Source: Bacteroidales bacterium UBA5235 (GTDB lineage Bacteria; Bacteroidota; Bacteroidia; Bacteroidales; VadinHA17). Taken from it: DNA of 9,864 nt. The notes under the pieces were generated by a model. The model was not told where the DNA came from and did not search any database. It worked only from the letters and a program-made list of their open reading frames with translations. The stretch covers positions 1-9,864 of the forward strand of contig DHUL01000019.1 in NCBI GenBank assembly GCA_002409145.1. The letters run 5' to 3'. A program made the translations under genes and the position numbers. Shown here in pieces: positions 1 through 6,529 of the stretch. Numbering within the stretch: position 1 is the first letter of the stretch; the number at the start of each line of letters is the position of its first letter.

Positions 1-773
1 TCATTGTAGAAATCCCATATCAGCAGCGGCACGGCGCTGACCGGCCTTGTGACATCAAGGCTGATGGCAGGGCTGCCGAGGGCTGTAAGCATCAGCGGAG
101 CCGTCTCACCAAGTATACGTGAGAGCGCCAGGAGCACTCCCGTTGCCAGGCCGCTGAAGCTGACAGGTATAAGTATCTTATAAATCATTTTGTAATATGG
201 AGTTCCCAGCGCAAATGCTGCCTCCCTGATGGAAACGGGTATCATGCGCATCGTCTCCTCGGTGGAGCGTATGATAAGCGGCAGCATCATGATGGCCAGC
301 GAGACGCTCCCGGCCAGTGCCGAATATCCTCTTGTGATGTTCTTTACTATCCAGATATATGCAATGATCCCCAGTATGATTGAGGGCACACCCTGCAGTA
401 TCTCGGTGAGGCTCCTGATGAACCGGGCATACTTCAGACTGCTGTTTTCGTAGATATAGATTCCGGTCATCAGTCCAAGCGGTATGGCGAAGAGCGACGC
501 CAGCACAACCATCAGCAGTGACCCGGTGAGGCCGTTGGCGATGCCTCCGGGTATTACTTCCCCAGACGAGGCTGCCATCATTGCCTGGAAGGTGTCAGGG
601 GCCGGCCGGGTAAAGAATTCGAGGTTTATCTGCCTGAATCCCTTGACAGCCAGATTGCCCACAATGAAGAAGATGGGGATGACGGTTATGACTGATCCGG
701 CTATCACCAGGTACCTGAAACGGCTGTTGGTGCCGTTACGCCTGTTTATATTGTCATTCAGTTCAGGATACAT
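1..773 (-). CDS. pstA: Phosphate ABC transporter permease PstA (3' end cut by window edge)
   Basis: Inner-membrane permease subunit of the PstSCAB phosphate importer; it pairs with PstC to form the channel driven by the ATPase PstB. I translated it by hand from ATG at 773: 257 complete codons are open to the left edge, so about 30-40 C-terminal residues are missing compared with the usual length near 290. Hydrophobic segments occur at about residues 21-42, 83-107, 127-144 and 155-169. The ABC-permease EAA loop is at about 184-203 (EAAFALGTPYYKMIYKILIP), followed by the Pst-type SRILGETAPLMLTA at about 218-231. The QGVPSI segment near 127-132 is also typical of Pst permeases. The start lies 5 bases after the pstC stop, with no Shine-Dalgarno sequence, as is normal in Bacteroidota; translational coupling is likely. 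The next gene off the edge should be pstB. Family assignment is secure; PstA rather than PstC follows from gene order and sequence. Confidence 0.95.
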   Translation of the reverse strand, partial: MYPELNDNINRRNGTNSRFRYLVIAGSVITVIPIFFIVGNLAVKGFRQINLEFFTRPAPDTFQAMMAASSGEVIPGGIANGLTGSLLMVVLASLFAIPLGLMTGIYIYENSSLKYARFIRSLTEILQGVPSIILGIIAYIWIVKNITRGYSALAGSVSLAIMMLPLIIRSTEETMRMIPVSIREAAFALGTPYYKMIYKILIPVSFSGLATGVLLALSRILGETAPLMLTALGSPAISLDVTRPVSAVPLLIWDFYN

Positions 774-778
774 CACTG

Positions 779-1630
779 TCAGGCGAAGCGTTTGATGATC
801 AGTTTACCGAGGTAGTTAACCAGCGCAGTTATCATAAAGAGGAGCAGGCCGATAGCAATGAGGGCGCTCATCTTCAGTCCGGATGCTTCGCCGAACTGGT
901 TGGCAATTACAGAGGCCATGGTGTTTCCGGGGGCAAATAACCCTTTAGGGATGACGTTGGCATTGCCGATGAGCATCGTCACGGCCATGGTCTCTCCGAG
1001 GGCTCTTCCAAGGGCGAGGATGAAGCTGGCAATGATGCCAGAGCGGGCAGAGGGGATAACCACACTGAAGATCACTTCGCGACGTGTGGCGCCGAGTGAA
1101 TAGGCTGCCTCCTTCAGCTCGGCGGGAACCATTGAGATGATCTCCGCACTGAGCGAGGTGGCATAGGGAACAATCATTATGGCCAGCACCAGGGAGGCGG
1201 TGAAGACGCCAAACCCCTGGTCGGTCAGGCCGGTTGCCACCAGCAACGGCCGGAGGGCGTAAAAGCCCCAGAAACCATAGACAATCGAGGGTATCCCTGC
1301 CAGTAAATCAACCAGGCTTCTAAGTATCCCGGAGGTACGGGTGCCTTTGTAGTACTCGGCAATGAAGAGGGAGGTGGAGAAGGCCATGGGTATGCAAATT
1401 ATCAACGCAAGGATGGATGTGATGACCGTCCCCGCTATGAATGACATGGCCCCGTACTCCTCACTGCCTGCGGTAGGATTCCAGGCTGAAGAGGTGATGA
1501 ACCTGAATCCGAACTCCCTGAATGCCGGGAGAGCCCCTCCGAAAAGGGAGATGACTATCCCGGCACTGAGAAGAAGTATTGTCAGTGATGAGATGAACAG
1601 CAGTACCTTTGTGACCCTGTCTCCTGACAT
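779..1630 (-). CDS. pstC: Phosphate ABC transporter permease PstC
   Basis: Inner-membrane permease partner of PstA in the high-affinity phosphate importer. It has 283 residues, slightly shorter than the Escherichia coli protein of about 319. A first membrane segment covers about residues 8-32, with further hydrophobic spans near 63-91, 104-125, 141-160, 196-215 and 255-275. The conserved motif AGIPSIVYGFWG lies at 111-122. The EAA loop is at 174-193 (EAAYSLGATRREVIFSVVIP), and the typical LGRALGETMAV is at 207-217. The ATG at 1630 is 4 bases after the pstS stop, and the gene's own stop is 5 bases before pstA, so the three are clearly one transcription unit. No frameshift or missing motif is seen. 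A long opposite-strand open frame over this gene and pstS is only a shadow. Confidence 0.97.
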   Translation of the reverse strand: MSGDRVTKVLLFISSLTILLLSAGIVISLFGGALPAFREFGFRFITSSAWNPTAGSEEYGAMSFIAGTVITSILALIICIPMAFSTSLFIAEYYKGTRTSGILRSLVDLLAGIPSIVYGFWGFYALRPLLVATGLTDQGFGVFTASLVLAIMIVPYATSLSAEIISMVPAELKEAAYSLGATRREVIFSVVIPSARSGIIASFILALGRALGETMAVTMLIGNANVIPKGLFAPGNTMASVIANQFGEASGLKMSALIAIGLLLFMITALVNYLGKLIIKRFA

Positions 1631-1634
1631 CTGT

Positions 1635-2699
1635 TTATCTGAGAACGGTCAGACCCTGGTAGGTTATCCCCCTGAGCAGCTCTGCGGCCTGCAGAGAGGC
1701 GTTCTGCGGCAGGGCAGCATAATGAACGCTGGTGGCAATTGCCTGTGCCTCTTCACCGGTCAGCCATTTCACGGTTTTGACCGCTGCTTCGGCAGCCTCG
1801 CTGCTGTGCTTGCCATATGCCAGCTCCTTATACATGATGATCCATGTGAAGCTGGTGATGGGATAGGCAGCAGGATTAGGCGAGTTGGTAAGCATCACCC
1901 TGGTGTCAGCCGGCATCTCTGCAGCGGCAGCAGCAGTGAAAGATTCCAGAGTCGGCTCTATGAAGAGACCTGCGCTGTTCATCACTTTAGCCATGGGTAT
2001 CTTCTGTGCGAAAGCATATTCATAACCGATGTAACCGATGGAGCCCTGGCTCTGGCTGATGGTTCCTGAAACGCCCGGATTGCCCTTTGCGCCTATTCCT
2101 GCAGGCCAGTTGAGAGCTTTGCCTGTCCCAAGCTGAGCTTTCCAGGCCGGGCTGACTTTCGACATGTAGTCGCTGAAGATGTATGTGGTGCCGCTGCCGT
2201 CGGAACGGTAGACAACGGTGATCTCCATATCGGGAACGGCAAGACCCGGGTTGGCTGCAAGAATCTTCGGATCATTCCACTTTTTAATGTTACCCAGAAA
2301 GATCCCTTCAAGGAGTTCGGGGGTGAGCTGCAGGTCTGTGACGCCCGGAAGATTGTATGCTATCACCACTGCACCGATGCAGGTGGGGATATGAACCACC
2401 TCTCCGGGCATCTCTGCCAGCTCGGCGTCTGAAAGGTATGCGTCAGTAGCCGCGAAATCAACTATCTGGTCGCGAAGGCTCTTGATTCCTCCGCCTGAAC
2501 CTATGCCTCCGTAGTTGATGAGCGGACCTCCTGCCTCATTGTATTTTTTGAAGGCGAGGTTGTAGAATGGCTGCGGGAAGGTGGCCCCGGCAGCTGAAAG
2601 GGTGATCTGCTTCTGCTTGCCGGTGGTTGAACCGCCGCCTCCGCATGAGACGAGCAGCAGTGCCATTGCGGCCATCAGGATGAAAATCTGTTTTTTCAT
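1635..2699 (-). CDS. pstS: Phosphate-binding lipoprotein PstS
   Basis: Periplasmic phosphate receptor of the Pst transporter; it delivers phosphate to PstC/PstA. The 354-residue product begins with a lipoprotein signal peptide: hydrophobic core 5-17 and lipobox L16-V-S-C19, so it is probably lipid-anchored rather than freely periplasmic. A Gly/Ser/Thr-rich linker follows. Phosphate-contact motifs of the family are present: GAxFP at about 38-42, GSGGGIK at 67-73, an acidic site at D81-F with TDAYLSD at 85-91, and the strong signature YRSDGSGTT at 164-172. Length and order match the usual type 2 periplasmic binding fold. The ATG at 2699 is chosen because the signal peptide starts directly there. 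It lies 74 bases after the porin stop, and I see no Pho box or clear promoter in that gap, so it is likely transcribed from the porin promoter. PstC follows after 4 bases. Confidence 0.97.
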   Translation of the reverse strand: MKKQIFILMAAMALLLVSCGGGGSTTGKQKQITLSAAGATFPQPFYNLAFKKYNEAGGPLINYGGIGSGGGIKSLRDQIVDFAATDAYLSDAELAEMPGEVVHIPTCIGAVVIAYNLPGVTDLQLTPELLEGIFLGNIKKWNDPKILAANPGLAVPDMEITVVYRSDGSGTTYIFSDYMSKVSPAWKAQLGTGKALNWPAGIGAKGNPGVSGTISQSQGSIGYIGYEYAFAQKIPMAKVMNSAGLFIEPTLESFTAAAAAEMPADTRVMLTNSPNPAAYPITSFTWIIMYKELAYGKHSSEAAEAAVKTVKWLTGEEAQAIATSVHYAALPQNASLQAAELLRGITYQGLTVLR

Positions 2700-2773
2700 G
2701 CTTGTTTTGTTATGAATTTACATCTTTTTTATGATTCATTGATTTGCAGAGCCCCTTTCCATTGCCGGAACCG
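2700..2773 (-). other. Porin-pstS intergenic gap without own Pho box
   Basis: This 74-base gap was read on the minus strand for a second array of TGT units, for a TAnnTTTG element and for a hairpin terminator. Only an isolated TGTAA about 20 bases before the pstS ATG is present, with no further TGT unit at 11-base spacing, no good -7 element and no stable hairpin followed by a T-run. The gap therefore gives no reason to separate pstS from the upstream porin transcript. An A-rich stretch close to the ATG is typical of Bacteroidota translation starts. Confidence 0.5.
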
Positions 2774-3769
2774 TCAGAATTTTGCCTCTATGTTGAGGCC
2801 AATGGTTCCGACATTGTCAGAATTCTCTGCCGGGGGTATGTAGCTGTTGTAATTGGGAGATATCCTTACATTCTTTACCGGGGAAAAGTCAATTCCGGCA
2901 TAGATGTATGATCCGTCCCTTGAAAGATTCCAGGGATCTTCCGCCCCATCCATGGTGACCGATGCTATGCGGTCATACCTTGCAAAGAACTTCACTTTTT
3001 CTGCCAGGGGCACCCTTGTGAAGATGCTGATGCCTGAGTAATTGCGTCCTTCGGTCATGGAGGCATTATCCTGCCTGAAGTACTCTGCTCCGGCATTGAA
3101 CTTCGGACCCATCCATGCTGCGGTAATGCTTGCCGTACGCTGCATCCTGCCGGAAGGACCCATCATGTCATAGAAGCCCCTTACGAGCATATTCTGTGCC
3201 GGGGTGAGGGTGAATCCGGCTGAGAGCCTGTATGTGCCGTTTGCGGCTATATCCTTGAAACCGCGTCCGTTTGTGACTGAGAGGTCAAGGTCAAGGAATT
3301 CACCTGCCTGCACCACTGTCATCACACCCAGGTCAGCCGCCTGTATCATGCCTGTATAATCTATCGGAGGCTTCGTAACATACCTGTATCCCCAGATCTT
3401 TTCCATCATGGAGATCTGCTCGGTTCCGATCAGTCCTCCCCTGACCAGGAACCTCCCATTGTCATACTGAAGGTAGGCGTTTCTCAGGTAACCGGAATAA
3501 ATTGTCTTTCCGTTGATAACCCCGGTGGTGCCGTCATACATAACCCTGCTGGAAATCTCCTTTGAAAAACTGAAATCATATCCGAAGTATGATCGCGTCA
3601 CCTCGAAGGCAGAGTTGTTGTCACCGCCTGAAAAAGTGGTGTGGTAGTTGGCAAACAGCAACCCGAAGAATTTGCCGGAGGGTTTGAAATCAGTACTCTC
3701 CTGGGCGGCGCATGGAACTGCCGTCAGCATCATAATGCCGATAACGACAGGTAAAATCTTCATTCTCAT
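2774..3769 (-). CDS. Phosphate-selective porin (OprO/OprP-type), first gene of the pst operon
   Basis: Outer-membrane beta-barrel that probably lets phosphate into the periplasm for capture by PstS. I place the start at the ATG at 3769, giving 331 residues with a clean signal peptide (MRMKILPVVIGIMMLTAVPC, then AAQ, cleavage near residues 22-23); ATG at 3763 is equally possible. A longer reading back to 3859 is rejected because it would put non-signal residues in front of the signal peptide and would run through the Pho box. The mature part is rich in alternating aromatic/polar strands with short turns, and the chain ends in Phe (IEAKF), as outer-membrane barrels do. Family placement (phosphate-selective porin O/P, PF07396-like) is from recognised overall pattern plus its position just ahead of pstS. 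Substrate selectivity is inferred from context, not from a visible binding residue. Confidence 0.85.
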   Translation of the reverse strand: MRMKILPVVIGIMMLTAVPCAAQESTDFKPSGKFFGLLFANYHTTFSGGDNNSAFEVTRSYFGYDFSFSKEISSRVMYDGTTGVINGKTIYSGYLRNAYLQYDNGRFLVRGGLIGTEQISMMEKIWGYRYVTKPPIDYTGMIQAADLGVMTVVQAGEFLDLDLSVTNGRGFKDIAANGTYRLSAGFTLTPAQNMLVRGFYDMMGPSGRMQRTASITAAWMGPKFNAGAEYFRQDNASMTEGRNYSGISIFTRVPLAEKVKFFARYDRIASVTMDGAEDPWNLSRDGSYIYAGIDFSPVKNVRISPNYNSYIPPAENSDNVGTIGLNIEAKF

Positions 3770-3797
3770 CTGATTAATAATTGAAGGTTTGACAATA

Positions 3798-3805
3798 CAA
3801 AAATC
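3798..3805 (-). promoter_or_regulatory. Likely -7 element of the porin-pst promoter
   Basis: On the minus strand GATTTTTG matches seven of eight positions of the Bacteroidota -7 consensus TAnnTTTG. It begins five bases after the last Pho box unit and lies 28 bases before the chosen ATG at 3769, leaving a short 5' leader. No good TTG -33 element lies at the expected distance, as would suit an activator-dependent promoter. The start site itself cannot be fixed from sequence. Confidence 0.5.
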
Positions 3806-3810
3806 TCCTG

Positions 3811-3854
3811 CTTTTGTTACATTGAGATTACACAAATGTGACAAAGTTGTTACA
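3811..3854 (-). promoter_or_regulatory. Pho box: four 11-base TGT repeats upstream of the porin-pst operon
   Basis: Read on the minus strand, four consecutive 11-base units occur without gaps: TGTAACAACTT, TGTCACATTTG, TGTAATCTCAA and TGTAACAAAAG. All begin TGT, and the fifth base is A in all four. An 11-base direct repeat with a TGTnA core is the known architecture of PhoB binding sites, in which each unit takes one response-regulator monomer. It sits 41 bases before the porin start, just upstream of a -7-like element, where an activator replacing the -33 contact would be expected. The repeat is seen directly; binding by a PhoB-like regulator is inferred from architecture and from the genes it precedes. 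No phoB/phoR gene is in the window. Confidence 0.75.
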
Positions 3855-3876
3855 AACATAATATTCCACTATGTTT
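3854..3876. repeat. Inverted repeat AAACATA-N9-TATGTTT in the divergent intergenic region
   Basis: Perfect seven-base arms (3854-3860 and 3870-3876) are separated by nine bases. It directly adjoins the outermost Pho box unit and lies about 45 bases before the -7 element of the divergent gene. It could be an operator for a dimeric regulator, or chance in AT-rich DNA. There is no T-run, so a terminator is unlikely. Confidence 0.35.
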
Positions 3877-3920
3877 AAAGCAGGAGTAAAAAGACTGAAA
3901 ACCGACTCGGTGTAAATAGT

Positions 3921-3928
3921 TAACTTTG
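3921..3928 (+). promoter_or_regulatory. Promoter -7 element of the divergent exported-protein gene
   Basis: TAACTTTG is an exact match to TAnnTTTG, the -7 consensus for the primary sigma factor of Bacteroidota. It lies 31 bases before the ATG at 3960, giving a leader of roughly 20-25 bases. A convincing TTG -33 element about 19 bases upstream is not present, so the promoter may be weak or activator-helped. The Pho box of the opposite operon is about 65 bases upstream. Confidence 0.6.
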
Positions 3929-3959
3929 CGGTATGATAATTGCAGGTCTGTAATCTGAT

Positions 3960-4640
3960 ATGAAAGGAATACTTGTTACAGTTGTACTGGCGGCATTAAT
4001 GAATGTTGCCGCCGGGCAGAGTGTTGAGAATCCCAACTACGGTTTAAAATCACCTCTCACAGCAGAGCTTGTCAGGGTTGATTTCAATACCGATGCCACG
4101 GTTGTCTGGCTGACGATAATGAGTGACATCAACAATGCGTGGTTTTGCATAGACAGGAACACATTCCTTGTGAGACCTGACGGTGTAAAACTGAAGCTTA
4201 CCGGGCTGAAGGGACTCCCGCACTGTCCGGCAACATACAAGTTCAAGCGGCCTGGAGAAAAAACTTCTTTTTCTCTCACCTTTCCAGCTACAGGAGTTCT
4301 CCCGTGGTTTTCGATAGTTGAGGAGTGCGTCGGAGGATGTCTCTCCTTCAGAGGAGTGGTAACAGATGCCCGGCTTAACGGAAAGCTGAACGAGGCTTTC
4401 GCGCTGTCAGGCGCAGGCAGTTCAATGGCCGCCTACCGGATTTATGAGGAGATAATCAATGAGACTGACAGCCTGAACCTGGGCATTGAGGGTTCGGTCT
4501 ACACCTCCCTGATAATGCTTGATCGGAACATGGGCAGGCATGAGACTGCAAGACAATGGTATACCAGGATGATGACCTCACACACACCTGATTTGAAGTT
4601 TTACCTTGAGAATCTGAAGCGACAGGGAGTTGATTTCTGA
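3960..4640 (+). CDS. Exported protein of unknown function, divergent from the Pho-type operon
   Basis: I do not recognise this 226-residue protein. An N-terminal signal peptide is clear (MKGILVTVVLAALMNVAAGQ; cleavage near residue 19-20). Residues about 25-150 look like a beta-rich, immunoglobulin-like domain with alternating hydrophobic strands and four cysteines at 63, 89, 123 and 127. The last two form CVGGC, so disulphide pairing in the periplasm is possible. Residues about 155-226 look helical, with one stretch (NMGRHETARQWYTRMM, about 190-205) resembling a single TPR-like helix pair. ATG at 3960 is chosen for the signal peptide and a TAACTTTG promoter element upstream. The gene is transcribed away from the porin-pst operon and ends before a strong terminator, so it is monocistronic. 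A link to phosphate starvation is only suggested by the shared intergenic region. Confidence 0.8.
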   Translation: MKGILVTVVLAALMNVAAGQSVENPNYGLKSPLTAELVRVDFNTDATVVWLTIMSDINNAWFCIDRNTFLVRPDGVKLKLTGLKGLPHCPATYKFKRPGEKTSFSLTFPATGVLPWFSIVEECVGGCLSFRGVVTDARLNGKLNEAFALSGAGSSMAAYRIYEEIINETDSLNLGIEGSVYTSLIMLDRNMGRHETARQWYTRMMTSHTPDLKFYLENLKRQGVDF

Positions 4641-4719
4641 AAGGTTATGGATTCAGGAGGGCGGCAGCACCGGATGTAACAGCAGTACTTATCTCAGGAC
4701 AGCGGTCACCACAAAATAA

Positions 4720-4752
4720 GAAGAGCCCCTTGCAAGGGCTCTTCGAATTTTT
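4720..4752. terminator. Bidirectional intrinsic terminator between convergent genes
   Basis: The nine-base stem GAAGAGCCC (4720-4728) pairs perfectly with GGGCTCTTC (4736-4744) around a seven-base loop. It is followed on the plus strand by GAATTTTT and on the minus strand by TTATTTTG. It therefore can end both the plus-strand gene stopping at 4640 and the minus-strand FadL-type gene stopping at 4772. Confidence 0.9.
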
Positions 4753-4771
4753 CTGAGGTTTAGGTCAGTAA

Positions 4772-6241
4772 CTAAAAATGGAAGTCAAGACCAATAGCAA
4801 CTACCCAGGTGTCTTTGTTGTAGACATCTGTCGTAGGAATCAGAATACCTGAGCCTGCCAGGTTATGGCTGTAGAGTTTTGAACCTTCCTGGTAGATTGT
4901 ATATGAACCTCCAAGATTTAACTCAATCATATCATTGACTTTGAATCCAAGTCCTCCTCCGAATGTGTTGGTGTTGAGGCTGTAGGTCAGATCACTCTGA
5001 TAATTTTCATTAACGCCGGTAACAGTTGTAAGCCAGCCGGCACTGAGAGAGAGTTTTTCGGTCAGGCCAACCTGGAGTCCCAATGCTGCCTCGATGAAGT
5101 TCTTGTCAATCTTGTTGAGTTCCACATCCTCCTGGCCGTCATAGTCAACACCCTTGTCAAAGTAGTAATTGAAGCTGCCGGAGATGAGGAGCCTTTCTGA
5201 AGGTTTGACATCAACACCGAGCGCCAGCATGGCAGGCATGTCAGCGATGGCCGTTGAATCTTGTATGAACATCCCTTCAGCATCCTTGCCGTCATTTACG
5301 GTGGTGGTAAGGGTCATCTTCGTCTTGAATTCGTATTTCAGGCCGATGTTTATCAGGTCACCTACGGGAGCAAAGTTGACTGAAAGGATAGGGGTGATTC
5401 CACTGCCTTTCATTACTGCATCTGCTTCAACTGTTGTTCTGTCGTCAAGAACGGTTGCTGTACCATCAAGCTGTGCTGCAGTGGGGGCGGGGACACCCGG
5501 AACGTCAGCCACTCTCCTCAGGTAGTCACCAGGTGTCTGTACACCTCCATAAGCCACAGGAGCAGTGATTGTCACATCCTGGATATAACCTTCATACTTG
5601 TTGTTTGCCATGACATAGCGGCCGCCGACAGCGACTGAAAGCATGTCATTGATTTTATATGAGGCGTTGGCCTGAAGGCCGAAATAAATTGAAGACCCCT
5701 TGAAGTATATATTTGAATTATACCCGGTGATGTTTCTGAAACCTGGGTCATCGACTCCAGGTACAGCATCAAACGCCTGATCCAGCGGTGCAAGCTGAGA
5801 TGACAGGGCTGGGACAAGGTCAGCAATCTGCATTTCGAATGAAGAAAGTCCTTCATTATATTCTGCACCACCGCCGCCACCTACCGGGTTAAAACCAAGT
5901 GAAAGGGCAAGGTTGCCGGTCTTGTAAGCCGCATAAACACCGGGATAAACAGGGGCACTGACCTTACCGACGAAATCCCTCGGGCTGCCAGCAAGATAAG
6001 GATAGGTTGTGGTAACGGTCTTCGTCTGGCCGATGGTCTGGTTATTGAGTGAGAGATGGAAACCATCTGACAGCTTGGTAAGACCTGCCGGGTTGTAGTA
6101 TACCGCGTCAATACCGGTGGAGGCGTTGCGGCTCTGGAGCCTGGTGTAAAGGGCACTCTGGTTTGTGTTGGTGACAAGGCCGCCTGCAAAGAGAGAGCCA
6201 GTGACAACGAGTGCGGAAATAACTGAGATGATTCTTTTCAT
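4772..6241 (-). CDS. FadL/OmpP1/TodX-family outer-membrane transporter
   Basis: Outer-membrane beta-barrel of the family that takes up hydrophobic compounds such as long-chain fatty acids or aromatic hydrocarbons. It has 489 residues. The signal peptide covers about 1-19, ending LFA before GGLVTNTNQSALY. The family hallmark NPA is at residues 50-52 within YYNPAGL, about 31 residues into the mature chain, matching the place of this motif in the FadL N-terminal hatch. Residues about 118-126 hold a Gly-rich stretch (NPVGGGGGA). Many amphipathic strands with Asn/Asp turns follow, and the chain ends in Phe (GLDFHF), as expected for barrel assembly. ATG at 6241 is supported by the signal peptide and an A-rich leader. 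Both flanking intergenic regions suggest a single-gene unit. The actual substrate cannot be told from the sequence. Confidence 0.92.
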   Translation of the reverse strand: MKRIISVISALVVTGSLFAGGLVTNTNQSALYTRLQSRNASTGIDAVYYNPAGLTKLSDGFHLSLNNQTIGQTKTVTTTYPYLAGSPRDFVGKVSAPVYPGVYAAYKTGNLALSLGFNPVGGGGGAEYNEGLSSFEMQIADLVPALSSQLAPLDQAFDAVPGVDDPGFRNITGYNSNIYFKGSSIYFGLQANASYKINDMLSVAVGGRYVMANNKYEGYIQDVTITAPVAYGGVQTPGDYLRRVADVPGVPAPTAAQLDGTATVLDDRTTVEADAVMKGSGITPILSVNFAPVGDLINIGLKYEFKTKMTLTTTVNDGKDAEGMFIQDSTAIADMPAMLALGVDVKPSERLLISGSFNYYFDKGVDYDGQEDVELNKIDKNFIEAALGLQVGLTEKLSLSAGWLTTVTGVNENYQSDLTYSLNTNTFGGGLGFKVNDMIELNLGGSYTIYQEGSKLYSHNLAGSGILIPTTDVYNKDTWVVAIGLDFHF

Positions 6242-6529
6242 TGATTTCTTTTTTAATTACACATTTTGAGTTTAACTGTGCAGTATTTGTAAAAGTGGCG
6301 TAAAAGTATGAAAAAAACTGAAATATGGAGACATCTGGCTGATAATATGTGGTTATATTGTAAGTGGTCTATCCTAAGCAAGTCATGTTGTTCAGTAAAT
6401 CAGCAGGTTGCATATTCATTCTGCTTCTTGCCGGTCAAAGTATACAGGACAATAATAATGGCATTCCGGATCTGACCGGATCATTTCATTGTATTGCAGG
6501 CTTTTTTGCCCACCTCTTCATTTCAGTAT
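6242..6529. other. 288-base intergenic region between FadL-type gene and GH78 gene
   Basis: This holds the upstream region of the FadL-type gene (6242-6310) and the 3' side of the rhamnosidase gene. A seven-base direct repeat CCGGATC with a ten-base period lies at 6466-6482. I found no strong hairpin with a T-run ending the rhamnosidase transcript, and no convincing small gene. A plus-strand open frame from 6364 (GTG) has a weakly hydrophobic start but overlaps the rhamnosidase end and lacks supporting signals. Confidence 0.5.
6289..6308 (-). promoter_or_regulatory. Direct repeat and probable promoter of the FadL-type gene
   Basis: On the minus strand ACTTTTAC occurs twice with an 11-base period (plus-strand copies of GTAAAAGT at 6289-6296 and 6300-6307). 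The upstream copy overlaps TACTTTTA, which matches seven of eight positions of TAnnTTTG and could be a -7 element, giving a leader of about 50 bases. The repeat is seen; its role as operator or promoter is inferred. A -33 TTG is not obvious. Confidence 0.35.

Noticed and set aside
1362..2069. Long plus-strand open frame (235 codons) across pstC and pstS
   Set aside because: It is antisense to two well-identified genes with intact family motifs. Its translation shows no domain, and such mirrored frames are common in GC-rich genes.
2700..2773. Second Pho box before pstS
   Set aside because: Only one TGTAA is present and no phased neighbour at 11 bases was found.
3770..3859. N-terminal extension of the porin to 3859
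   Set aside because: It would place 30 non-hydrophobic residues before a classic signal peptide, and its DNA is the Pho box and -7 element.
6466..6482. CCGGATC direct repeat after the GH78 gene, considered as terminator or attachment site
   Set aside because: The repeat is short, forms only a five-base hairpin, has no T-run, and there is no integrase or second copy nearby.
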